The notes: generated by a model not told the origin, from the sequence alone. Positions 1 to 6,229 are shown, counted from the stretch's first letter. The stretch: DNA of 7,597 bases from Bdellovibrio sp. (GCA_017745015.1 JAGIAF010000170.1:1-7597), one strand, 5' to 3'. Numbers and translations are program-made.

Positions 1-897
1 GGCGATATCGTCGCGGTGGACTCGGTTGGTTTGAACGAGCGCAATCTTTTGAAGAAGCGCGCTTACAGCAAGTTTTTGCTGAAAGACGAACTTTGGCCGT
101 TCCTAGAAACTGAAGAAGCTAAGAAGAAAGTTACCTGGATCATCCACATGGGTGCTTGCTCTTCAACGACTGAAACCAACAAAGAATTCCTTTGGGAAAA
201 TAACACCTATTACACACAACGTATTTTCGAGTGGTGCACGAAACATCAAAAATCCATGATCTATGCATCAAGCGCAGCCACTTATGGCGCTGGCGAATTG
301 GGTTTTGATGATACGACGGATCCTGAAACTTTGAAGCCGTTGAATTTGTATGGCGAATCCAAAGTTCTGTTCGATCGTTGGGCATTGAAGCAAACACAAA
401 CTCCGCCCCACTGGTACGGCTTGAAATTCTTCAACGTGTTTGGTCCAAACGAACACAAAAAAGAAGCCATGGCGAGTGTTGTGTTCAAAGCTTACAACCA
501 AATCAAAGAAACTGGTAAGTTGGCTTTGTTCAAATCTGCAAATCCTGAATACAAAGACGGCGAATTCATGCGTGACTTCGTTTACGTGAAAGACGTAACA
601 GGCTGGATGGCCGAGCTTATGGAAAAGAAACCAACCAACGGCGTCTACAACATGGGCTTTGGTAAACCGCGCACGTGGTTGGATCTTGCGCAAGCAACCT
701 TCAACTCTATGGGCAAGACCTTGAACATCAACTGGATCGAGATGCCTGAAAACATTCGCGGTCAGTACCAGTACTACACAGAAGCAAAGACAGATAAGTG
801 GATCAAAGCCGGCATGAGCCCTGCAAAATGGCCTCTTGAAAAAGCGGTGCAGGACTACGTAGGCAATTATCTCTCTAAAGAAGATCCTTTACTGTAA
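1..897 (+). CDS. hldD: ADP-L-glycero-D-manno-heptose-6-epimerase, 5'-truncated by the window edge
   Basis: This is a cytoplasmic extended short-chain dehydrogenase that epimerises ADP-D-glycero-D-manno-heptose to the L-glycero form, the last step in making the heptose donor for LPS inner core. The frame is open from base 1, so the gene starts outside the window. The visible protein begins at GDIVAVDS, the end of the second Rossmann strand, and the GxxGxxG NAD-binding loop lies upstream. The GTG at 16 is an internal valine, not a start. Seen directly: the HMGACSSTTE segment, SSAATYG (about 268-288) with the catalytic Ser region, the catalytic Tyr (349-351) and Lys (361-363) in LYGESK, and FMRDFVYVKDV. 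E. coli HldD is about 310 residues; 298 are visible here, so roughly 30-40 are missing. It leads a tight operon, with the next gene starting 4 nt after its stop. Confidence 0.93.
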   Translation, partial: GDIVAVDSVGLNERNLLKKRAYSKFLLKDELWPFLETEEAKKKVTWIIHMGACSSTTETNKEFLWENNTYYTQRIFEWCTKHQKSMIYASSAATYGAGELGFDDTTDPETLKPLNLYGESKVLFDRWALKQTQTPPHWYGLKFFNVFGPNEHKKEAMASVVFKAYNQIKETGKLALFKSANPEYKDGEFMRDFVYVKDVTGWMAELMEKKPTNGVYNMGFGKPRTWLDLAQATFNSMGKTLNINWIEMPENIRGQYQYYTEAKTDKWIKAGMSPAKWPLEKAVQDYVGNYLSKEDPLL

Positions 898-901
898 GCA
901 A

Positions 902-2656
902 GTGAGTGAAGTCATGGAGACCGACTTTTTACCGCCCCATTTAAGAAAATACGTCGTCGAGCAGAATTACGAAAAGTACACTCCGATTGATCAAGCTGTT
1001 TGGCGCTACATCTTGCGCCAACTCAAAGCGTTCTTATCCAAGAACGCCCATGAGTCTTACGTTGAAGGCTTGGCAAAAACGGGTATTGAACTTGAGCGCA
1101 TTCCTCGCATCGAAGACATCAGCGCGAAACTAAAAGAATTCGGCTGGCGCGCACTTCCGGTGAGTGGTTTCATTCCACCGGCAGCATTCATGGAATTGCA
1201 ATCTCTTGGCGTATTGCCGATTGCTTCTGACATGAGAAGCATCAATCACCTGCTTTACACTCCAGCTCCAGACATCGTTCACGAAGCTGCAGGTCACGCT
1301 CCGATTTTGATTCAAACAGAATTCGCAGAATACCTTCGTCGTTATGCTCAAGTTGCTAAGAAAGCGATCTTGAGCAAAGAAGACCTTGATATGTACGAGG
1401 CGATTCGCGAACTTTCTGATCTTAAAGAAATGCCGGGCTCTACGGCGGCGCAAATCAAAGCGGCTGAAGAAAAGCTTGAATACGTCAGCAAAAACACCAA
1501 CCATGTTTCAGAAGCTGCAGAGCTTGGGCGCATGAACTGGTGGACGGCGGAATACGGTTTGATTGGAGATTTAAAAAATCCAAAAATCTTCGGCGCTGGT
1601 TTGCTTTCAAGTGTCGGCGAATCGAAATGGTGCTTGAGCGAAAAGGTTAAGAAAATTCCCCTGACTGTGGATTGCATCAAGCAAGGTTACGACATCACAG
1701 AACCGCAACCGCAGTTGTTTGTAACTCCCGACTTTCCGACTCTTTCTAAAGTTTTGGAAGACATGGCCGACCAAATGGCGTTCCGCTTGGGCGGCATCAA
1801 AGGTTTGAACAAAGCTATTGAAGCAAAGTCTGTGAATACCGCGGAACTCAACTCTGGCATGCAGATGTCAGGACAAATTATTGAAGCGATCACAGACGGC
1901 AACAACCAAGTGGCATACATCCGCCTGCAAGGTCCTTCGCAACTTTGCTACAAAGATAAAGAACTCCCTGGTCACGATAAGAACTATCACCAACATGGCT
2001 TCGGCACTCCGGTGGGCTTCTTGAAATCTCACCCAGGCAAATGTCCTTCAACGTTTACGAAAGCGGACTGGGCAGCGCTGAATGTGACCGCTGGTCAGAC
2101 GACAAAGTTAGAATTTGCATCCGGCGTTGTCGTGACGGGAACAGTCCAATCCATCACGGAAAAAGATGGTAAGACTTTGTTGATCGCACTGACCAACGCG
2201 AAAGCAGAATACCACGGCCGCGTGCTCTTCGCACCGGAATGGGGAACTTTCGATATGGCCGTGGGCTCAATAGTGACATCTGTTTTCGGTGGCCCGGCGG
2301 ACCGCGAGGCTTACGGCGAAACGGAAGACTTTGTTGCAAAACGCGTCCCAGCTCCAAATTATCGCGCGGAGGAACTGGAACTTCATCAGCATTACGGCAG
2401 TGTTCGCCAATTGCGTGAAAAGAAAGTCCAAGGCGCTGAGCTCGAAAAAGCTCTGACAGATCTGTTGAAAGTTCATGATAGCGACTTCCCAGCAGATTGG
2501 CTCTTGCGTTTGGAAGCTCTTGAGCTTACTAAAGCACGACTCTCTCAATCTCCTCTGAAAGCCAAACTCGAAAAGGATCTCGAGAACTTAGGCAACAGAG
2601 ATGAACATGTTAAGAATCTTATCCAGGACGGACTCGCTTTATCGGGAACTCTTTAA
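902..2656 (+). CDS. phhA: Long-form biopterin-dependent aromatic amino acid hydroxylase (phenylalanine 4-monooxygenase family)
   Basis: Predicted non-heme iron, tetrahydropterin-dependent enzyme that hydroxylates phenylalanine to tyrosine. The iron ligands are visible: His127 and His132 in PDIVHEAAGHAPIL and Glu217 in WWTAEYGLIG, followed by LLSSVGES. The protein has 584 residues, about twice the usual 260-300 of bacterial phenylalanine hydroxylases. There are two extra parts. One is a segment of about 45 residues between His132 and Glu217, which are roughly 85 apart here against about 40 in the short forms. The other is a C-terminal region of about 290 residues carrying motifs such as HQHGFGTPVG. 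From memory, a similar long form occurs in the Bacillus cereus group and Bacteroidetes. The role of the C-terminal part is unknown to me. The start is GTG 902 or the in-frame ATG 914. Neither has a strong ribosome binding site, so coupling to hldD is likely. Substrate choice (Phe or another aromatic) cannot be read from the sequence. Confidence 0.88.
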   Translation: MSEVMETDFLPPHLRKYVVEQNYEKYTPIDQAVWRYILRQLKAFLSKNAHESYVEGLAKTGIELERIPRIEDISAKLKEFGWRALPVSGFIPPAAFMELQSLGVLPIASDMRSINHLLYTPAPDIVHEAAGHAPILIQTEFAEYLRRYAQVAKKAILSKEDLDMYEAIRELSDLKEMPGSTAAQIKAAEEKLEYVSKNTNHVSEAAELGRMNWWTAEYGLIGDLKNPKIFGAGLLSSVGESKWCLSEKVKKIPLTVDCIKQGYDITEPQPQLFVTPDFPTLSKVLEDMADQMAFRLGGIKGLNKAIEAKSVNTAELNSGMQMSGQIIEAITDGNNQVAYIRLQGPSQLCYKDKELPGHDKNYHQHGFGTPVGFLKSHPGKCPSTFTKADWAALNVTAGQTTKLEFASGVVVTGTVQSITEKDGKTLLIALTNAKAEYHGRVLFAPEWGTFDMAVGSIVTSVFGGPADREAYGETEDFVAKRVPAPNYRAEELELHQHYGSVRQLREKKVQGAELEKALTDLLKVHDSDFPADWLLRLEALELTKARLSQSPLKAKLEKDLENLGNRDEHVKNLIQDGLALSGTL

Positions 2657-3441
2657 TGAAACGTCCATTTGAAGTGCGCATCGTCTTGGTGCGCACGATC
2701 TACGAAAGAAATATCGGCTCTACTTCACGCGCGATGAGCAACATGGGTATCGACAAGTTGATCTTGGTTGATCCTAAATGTGAACTGACTTACGAAGCGC
2801 AACAAGCAGCGGCCACTGGCCAAACCGGTCTTCAAAATCGCACGACATACAAAAGCTGGGATGAATTCATTGCTCAGGAACCTGAATCCATCAAAATCGC
2901 ATTCACGGCCCGTGACGGTAAAGGTCGCCAAGTGCGCGACATCGATGAAGTCCTGACTGATATCGCTGACCACGCTCCGCAATTCCAATTAGAATCAGAA
3001 GAACCCTACACGGTGCACTTGATTTTCGGCCCTGAAGATTGGGGTTTAGCCGGTGAAGATTTGGAATACGCAAACTTTTGCGCGTGCTTACCAACCTTCG
3101 GTGAAAACTGGAGTTTGAATCTTGCCCAAGCCACTTTGCTAGGAATGTTCTCTTTAAGAAAACTTTGGGGCGGCCAACGCACGAAACTTGATGGCGGCAA
3201 AAAACGCAGAGCCCCTCAAGGCATTCAAGGTATCGATCCTGATCAGACTTTGAAATCCTTCATCGAGGAGATGGGCTTTGATCTAACGAAACAACGTAAG
3301 ATCAACGCTTACACCGTTTTGCGCCGTATGCTTTTGCAAAATACCCCGACTAAAAAAGAGTTGGTGATCCTAGAAACGGTCCTGCAACAAGCCACTCGCA
3401 AAATCCGCGAATGGAAAGAGTTTAAAAACCGCGAACGCTAA
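2656..3441 (+). CDS. trmJ: SpoU/TrmH-family RNA 2'-O-methyltransferase, TrmJ-like
   Basis: Predicted SAM-dependent SPOUT methyltransferase that 2'-O-methylates ribose in RNA. The closest match I recognise is E. coli TrmJ, which modifies position 32 of tRNAs. At 261 residues it is close to TrmJ (246). The three SPOUT motifs are visible: motif 1 RNIGSTSRAM (Asn19, Arg25), motif 2 LIFGPEDWGLAGEDL (about 122-136) and motif 3 WSLNLAQA (Asn155), followed by a helical, basic C-terminal region as in TrmJ. Motif 2 has Pro126 where TrmJ usually has Arg (FGRE). The ATG overlaps the stop of the upstream hydroxylase by one base (TAATG), so translation is probably coupled. The stop codon lies inside a repeat that recurs at 4054-4090. 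The family is secure, but the exact target (tRNA position 32 or another site) is inferred. Confidence 0.85.
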   Translation: MKRPFEVRIVLVRTIYERNIGSTSRAMSNMGIDKLILVDPKCELTYEAQQAAATGQTGLQNRTTYKSWDEFIAQEPESIKIAFTARDGKGRQVRDIDEVLTDIADHAPQFQLESEEPYTVHLIFGPEDWGLAGEDLEYANFCACLPTFGENWSLNLAQATLLGMFSLRKLWGGQRTKLDGGKKRRAPQGIQGIDPDQTLKSFIEEMGFDLTKQRKINAYTVLRRMLLQNTPTKKELVILETVLQQATRKIREWKEFKNRER

Positions 3442-3473
3442 CGCGCTGGGTACCGAAAAAGTGCCTGGCACTC
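3437..3473 (+). repeat. Hairpin-forming direct repeat, copy A
   Basis: This 37-bp segment matches 4054-4090 at 32 of 37 positions, and all five differences are transitions. It forms a 9-bp stem, 3445-3453 with 3461-3469, around a 7-nt loop CGAAAAA. The stem includes three G-U pairs. It covers the stop codon of the TrmJ-like gene, and a moderately T-rich stretch (TCTTTAACTTTTG) follows, so it may act as a terminator of the hldD operon. It resembles the dispersed REP-type palindromes with a GTGCCTGGCAC core seen in some bacteria; that last link is inference. Confidence 0.8.
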
Positions 3474-3487
3474 TTTAACTTTTGTTA
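3445..3487 (+). terminator. Possible terminator of the hldD-phhA-trmJ operon
   Basis: The 9-bp stem of repeat copy A starts 4 nt after the trmJ stop and is followed by an interrupted T-rich run (3472-3483). The run is imperfect, with AC and AA interruptions, so termination strength is uncertain. No other hairpin is visible before the next gene. Confidence 0.4.
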
Positions 3488-3508
3488 ATTTCTGATAGAG
3501 TGAACTTC

Positions 3509-4048
3509 ATGGAAGAAATTGAAGTCCCTCTCGAGCAAACTCAAGAACATGTTCAACATCACGCCCTTCATGACGGGGGCGGCAGCAAGCTGATCAATCT
3601 CAGCGCTGTCTTGTCAGCGATTCTCGCTGTCTTTGCGGCGATCTGCGCGTTGCTTGCTGGTCATTACTCGAACGAAGCCATGATTGAGCAAATCAAATCT
3701 TCGGATCAATGGTCTTACTACCAAGCCAAAGGTATCAAAAGTGCTCTTCAAGAGTTCCGTTTAGATATCAACACTGCTGACGAGAAAAAAGCCGAAGCCA
3801 TCAAAAACAAAATTGAAAAATATAAAGAAGAGCAGGAAAAAATCTCTGAGAGTGCGAAAGAGAAAGAAGAAGCTTCCGAAAAACTTCTGCACTATCACGA
3901 ACGCCTGGCTATGGCGGTGACATTCTTCCAAGTGGCTATCGCGGTCATCGCAATAGGCGTCCTCACCCGTAAGAAATTCTTCTTCTTTATGGGATCGGGC
4001 TCAGGCTTGATTGGCCTGACCTGCTTTATTTCGTTCTTTTTCTTATAA
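3509..4048 (+). CDS. DUF4337-family membrane protein with central coiled coil
   Basis: This 179-residue protein matches the DUF4337 pattern as I know it. It has a His- and acid-rich N-terminus, then a hydrophobic helix (about 31-51, ending LLAGHYSNEA), then SDQWSYYQAKGIKSAL, a charged Lys/Glu coiled coil (about 90-132), and two further hydrophobic helices (about 134-153 and 157-179) separated by LTRKK. The function of the family is unknown. The topology suggests an inner-membrane protein with a charged helical domain on one side. I chose ATG 3509: it has a weak AGAG about 8 nt upstream and gives the usual N-terminus. A TTG at 3482 and a GTG at 3500 are in frame but less convincing. The gene sits alone between two directly repeated hairpin elements and is convergent with the ribD operon. 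A TGTTAATTT stretch at 3483-3491 could be an extended -10, weakly supported. Confidence 0.85.
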   Translation: MEEIEVPLEQTQEHVQHHALHDGGGSKLINLSAVLSAILAVFAAICALLAGHYSNEAMIEQIKSSDQWSYYQAKGIKSALQEFRLDINTADEKKAEAIKNKIEKYKEEQEKISESAKEKEEASEKLLHYHERLAMAVTFFQVAIAVIAIGVLTRKKFFFFMGSGSGLIGLTCFISFFFL

Positions 4049-4053
4049 GAATA

Positions 4054-4090
4054 GCTGACGCGCCGGGCACCAAAAAAGTGCCTGGCACCC
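4054..4090 (+). repeat. Hairpin-forming direct repeat, copy B
   Basis: Second copy of the 3437-3473 element, in the same orientation. Bases 4062-4070 pair with 4078-4086 in a 9-bp stem with one G-U pair and a CAAAAAA loop. It begins 5 nt after the DUF4337 stop, and its last base is the first base of the convergent gene's stop triplet (4090-4092), so it fills the gap between two convergent genes. Confidence 0.85.
4058..4090 (-). terminator. Possible terminator of the ribD operon (within repeat copy B)
   Basis: Read on the minus strand, the stop of the coiled-coil gene runs straight into GGTGCCAGGCACTTTTTT. GTGC/GCAC can form a short stem before six T residues, or the T run can be the loop of the larger 9-bp stem. 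The short stem is only 4-5 bp, so the terminator call is tentative. On the plus strand no T run follows the hairpin. Confidence 0.4.
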
Positions 4091-4503
4091 TAGGCTTCGG
4101 CGGCTTCTTCTTGGATTTCTATTTCTTTGTTGCGGACTGTGCGAAGTTGGCTGTCGAGCTTTTCAAGGGCCATGGCCATGGATTGACCGAGGTCGTTAAG
4201 TTCGTGGATACGCTTCAAGGTTTCATCCTCTTCGCCGCCTACCAAACGAAGGCTTTCCAATTTTGCCGAATTCAAATCGATCTCTTTAGAAAGAGTCTCA
4301 AGTTTTTGGTTCAGGCGCTTTCTGTCTTCGATCAAAGCTTTGGTAATTTCACGAACCTGGTTCAGGCTCAATACTTCCAATTTTCCAGATTCAAAGGCGT
4401 CTTTTGTTTCGTCAGTCACTTCCTCACCTTGGAAAGCTTCCCAGAAAAGAGCCCATTCATTTTTGAGGGATTTTACGATCGACCTACTACTGTCATCACC
4501 CAT
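4090..4503 (-). CDS. Small acidic coiled-coil protein of unknown function
   Basis: I do not recognise the family of this 137-residue protein. It has no signal peptide or membrane helix. The N-terminal 35 or so residues include an aromatic patch (NEWALFWEAF). From about residue 43 to the end the sequence is rich in Leu, Glu, Lys and Asp with heptad-like spacing, which suggests a long coiled coil and oligomerisation. It is the last gene of the ribD-pspC-like operon, 41 nt after the stop of the PspC-like gene. The ATG at 4503 has an AGGAG (4517-4521) 13 nt upstream, which is longer than ideal; an in-frame stop at 4510-4512 rules out an earlier start. Its position behind a PspC-like membrane protein invites comparison with coiled-coil PspA, but it is shorter and I see no clear homology. 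Confidence 0.75.
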   Translation of the reverse strand: MGDDSSRSIVKSLKNEWALFWEAFQGEEVTDETKDAFESGKLEVLSLNQVREITKALIEDRKRLNQKLETLSKEIDLNSAKLESLRLVGGEEDETLKRIHELNDLGQSMAMALEKLDSQLRTVRNKEIEIQEEAAEA

Positions 4504-4544
4504 ATAAGACTAAATACTCCTGCGCCTGTGGCGACTTTTTGGGC

Positions 4545-4895
4545 TTAAGCGGGTTCTGGCACCAAAAAGTAGCACAGTCCGTAAACCAAGATCGCAGCTC
4601 CGAAAGTAACAAGAAGTAAGAAGCAAGCAGCCATTCTAACGCCACCGACTTCGAGCTGATATCTTCTAGCTATCCTAGCACAGACCCCTAGCACCTTTCT
4701 ATCTAGAGCATGGTCCAGTTGGTCGACGCGAGGCAGTGAAATAGCCAGGATAAGATATAAGAGGATCCCACTCCCAAACCACAAAACAGCGACCAGCCAA
4801 ATGACGCGCAACATCCAGGTTTCAATACCAAAGGCCTGCCCTAGCCCCTTACAAACCCCAGCCAGGGAACCATCGGACGCCCGAGTCCATTTCAT
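4545..4895 (-). CDS. Membrane protein with two tandem PspC-like domains
   Basis: 116-residue inner-membrane protein. Residues 5-55 are a typical PspC domain: SDGSLAGVCKGLGQAFGIE, then Arg30, then a hydrophobic helix with a GSGILLYLILAISLP ending. Residues 62-113 repeat this layout in divergent form: LGVCARIARRYQLE, Arg87, a hydrophobic helix with FGAAILVYG, and FLVP. The two units align at an offset of 57-58 residues with one residue inserted. PspC proteins sense or transmit membrane stress in the phage-shock response, but many stand-alone PspC proteins are uncharacterised. The ATG overlaps the ribD stop (ATGA), and a strong GGGGAG (4902-4907) sits 6 nt upstream inside ribD, so translation is both coupled and independently primed. 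No transcription-factor or PspA gene is visible. Confidence 0.85.
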   Translation of the reverse strand: MKWTRASDGSLAGVCKGLGQAFGIETWMLRVIWLVAVLWFGSGILLYLILAISLPRVDQLDHALDRKVLGVCARIARRYQLEVGGVRMAACFLLLVTFGAAILVYGLCYFLVPEPA

Positions 4896-6079
4896 AAAAT
4901 TCTCCCCGTGATCATGAAATCGCCGCCGAACGTGAGATAGCGTGGATGTTGAATAAAGATCTTATCTTTCATTTCTTGGATGCGCACAGTTTCCGTCCAA
5001 GATTTCGAACCGCCCGAGCCCATGATGATCGGAGCTTGGAACATATAGATGCGATTTACGAGTCCCTTTTGTACAAATGAACTCGCCGTCAAAGCGCCGC
5101 CTTCAACCAAGACCGAACGCAGACCTTGAGTGTAAAGCTGCGCCAACAAGTCTTCCAAATTCAAATCCCCACCGACATTGGTTTTTACAAAAACCAAACG
5201 TGGGGCTTTAGGAAGTTCCTTAACTTTCTTTTCTACTTCTTCTTTCAGGTCTTCAGCCACACACCAGAAAATATTTTCTGTCCCGTGAACTTCAGAAAGC
5301 TTCAGTTGCGAAAACTTGTAAAGCAAATCCGCTTCGCCATCGACAACGATAACCTTGTTATCTTTTTGAATTTTTGGATGACGAATATTCAGCGAAGGGT
5401 TGTCGAACTCGATCGTGCCTTTACCTACCAACAAGCCATCATAACAGGAGCGCAGATAATGAACGTACTCACGAGATTCGGAGCCCGTGATCCACTGGCT
5501 CTCGCCCGATTTCAAAGCTACTTGACCATCCAAGCTGCTGGCCATTTTCAATGCGACGAAAGTTTTCTTGTGACGAAAATTCCACAGGAAGGCTTCGCAG
5601 ACTTCTTCCAAACGGATGCGCATCTCCTGATCAATTTTCAAATCAGAGGATTCATAAACATCGGCTTCGATGCCTGCTTTACGCAAAATCTCTGCACCTT
5701 GACCTGCCACTAATGGATTGGGATCAATCAAACCGAACGTGACTCTTTTAACGGGAAGTTTTGCGATCATCTTTGCACACGAAGGAGTTTTGCCTTCGTG
5801 AGCACAAGGTTCCAACGTCACAATAACGTGGGCACCTTTAAGATCTTCATTCGACAGATTCTTAAGCGCATTTACTTCCGCGTGAGGACCGCCATAAAAC
5901 TCATGGTGACCTGCCGCCAAGAAGCGACCTTCTGAATCCAATACCACGGAGCCCACCAGCGGGTTGGGACTCACCTTAGGACCGCCCTGATAGGCTTCAC
6001 TGATGGCAAGCTCCATCGCTTGATCCAGCGACATAGGTGTTCCCTTAACGGGTCTTTGCAGGCTTTGTATTTGATCCAT
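4892..6079 (-). CDS. ribD: Bifunctional riboflavin biosynthesis deaminase/reductase RibD
   Basis: Cytoplasmic enzyme of riboflavin synthesis. It deaminates 2,5-diamino-6-(ribosylamino)pyrimidinone 5'-phosphate, then reduces the ribose chain with NADPH. The N-terminal deaminase shows the zinc site: His66 and catalytic Glu68 in GGPHAEVNAL, Cys92 and Cys101 in EPCAHEGKTPSC. The C-terminal reductase starts around residue 170 with LKMASSLDGQVA, then SQWITGSESR, and ends with VEGGALTASSF and PIIMGSGG. Length is 395 residues from ATG 6079 (GGAG at 6086-6089, 6 nt spacing) or 380 from the in-frame ATG 6034, which also has a near-ideal AAGGGA 6 nt upstream and matches the usual RibD N-terminus better. 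The TTG at 6091 is unlikely. No ribE, ribBA or ribH follows; the next genes are PspC-like and coiled-coil genes, so the rest of the pathway must lie elsewhere. Confidence 0.95.
   Translation of the reverse strand: MDQIQSLQRPVKGTPMSLDQAMELAISEAYQGGPKVSPNPLVGSVVLDSEGRFLAAGHHEFYGGPHAEVNALKNLSNEDLKGAHVIVTLEPCAHEGKTPSCAKMIAKLPVKRVTFGLIDPNPLVAGQGAEILRKAGIEADVYESSDLKIDQEMRIRLEEVCEAFLWNFRHKKTFVALKMASSLDGQVALKSGESQWITGSESREYVHYLRSCYDGLLVGKGTIEFDNPSLNIRHPKIQKDNKVIVVDGEADLLYKFSQLKLSEVHGTENIFWCVAEDLKEEVEKKVKELPKAPRLVFVKTNVGGDLNLEDLLAQLYTQGLRSVLVEGGALTASSFVQKGLVNRIYMFQAPIIMGSGGSKSWTETVRIQEMKDKIFIQHPRYLTFGGDFMITGRIL
6041..6046 (-). promoter_or_regulatory. Internal ribosome binding site for alternative ribD start
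   Basis: On the minus strand AAGGGA lies 6 nt before the in-frame ATG at 6034-6032. Starting here gives MSLDQAMELA, the position where most RibD proteins begin. With the upstream site it leaves the true start undecided. Confidence 0.5.
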
Positions 6080-6085
6080 GTATGA

Positions 6086-6089
6086 CTCC
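6086..6089 (-). promoter_or_regulatory. Ribosome binding site for the upstream ribD start
   Basis: On the minus strand GGAG (within TTGGAG) lies 6 nt before ATG 6079-6077. It fits the short leader predicted from the promoter at 6108-6136 and disfavours the TTG at 6091, which would overlap this site. Confidence 0.55.
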
Positions 6090-6107
6090 AAGAGCTTCGA
6101 TCAACCC

Positions 6108-6136
6108 AGATTAGTCTCAAAATGAGGCAATTTCAA
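6108..6136 (-). promoter_or_regulatory. Candidate sigma70-type promoter for the ribD operon
   Basis: On the minus strand there is a -35 TTGAAA (6136-6131; 5 of 6 consensus bases), a 17-nt spacer, and a -10 TAATCT (6113-6108; the key T, A and final T kept). Transcription would begin near 6101, giving a leader of about 22 nt before ATG 6079. No FMN riboswitch fits in such a leader, and none of its conserved boxes is visible. Confidence 0.45.
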
Positions 6137-6181
6137 CAATGCAGGATTACACTTATTAAAACGAAATAAACTCATAAAGCT

Positions 6182-6208
6182 TTGTTTAAGAAAACCCGAT
6201 GCTATTTA
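6182..6208 (+). promoter_or_regulatory. Weak candidate promoter for the 38-aa membrane protein
   Basis: An extended -10 (TGC then TATTTA, 6200-6208) is preceded by TTGTTT at 6182-6187 with a 15-nt spacer. The start point would fall near 6215, leaving only about 15 nt, mostly the ribosome binding site, before the ATG. The spacer is short, so this is a weak call. Confidence 0.3.
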
Positions 6209-6229
6209 CAGCACAGGGAGATTCTGAAT

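Noticed and set aside
16..18. GTG as the start of hldD
   Set aside because: The frame is open upstream and the residues before it (GDIVAV) match the conserved second Rossmann strand, so the true start is outside the window.
3482..3484. TTG as the start of the DUF4337 gene
   Set aside because: It adds nine residues not typical of the family and lacks a ribosome binding site; ATG 3509 gives the usual N-terminus.
4523..4540. Short hairpin CGCC-TGT-GGCG followed by five T on the plus strand
   Set aside because: The stem is only 4 bp, no plus-strand gene ends there, and it lies inside a minus-strand operon. On the minus strand the T run is absent.
4078..4548. 156-codon plus-strand ORF opposite the coiled-coil gene
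   Set aside because: It begins inside repeat copy B, has no ribosome binding site and a Phe/Leu-rich composition expected from the antisense of a Lys/Glu-rich coiled coil. The minus-strand gene has the better start and operon context.
4555..4573. Third degenerate copy of the hairpin repeat (CTGGCACCAAAAAGT)
   Set aside because: The resemblance covers about 15 bases and is explained by codons for the conserved YFLVPEP end of the PspC-like protein. The second stem arm is missing.
5126..5713. 195-codon plus-strand ORF opposite ribD
   Set aside because: It lies wholly within ribD, whose motifs are unambiguous, and its product resembles no family.
6080..6229. FMN riboswitch upstream of ribD
   Set aside because: None of the conserved RFN segments is visible, and the predicted leader of about 22 nt is too short to hold one.
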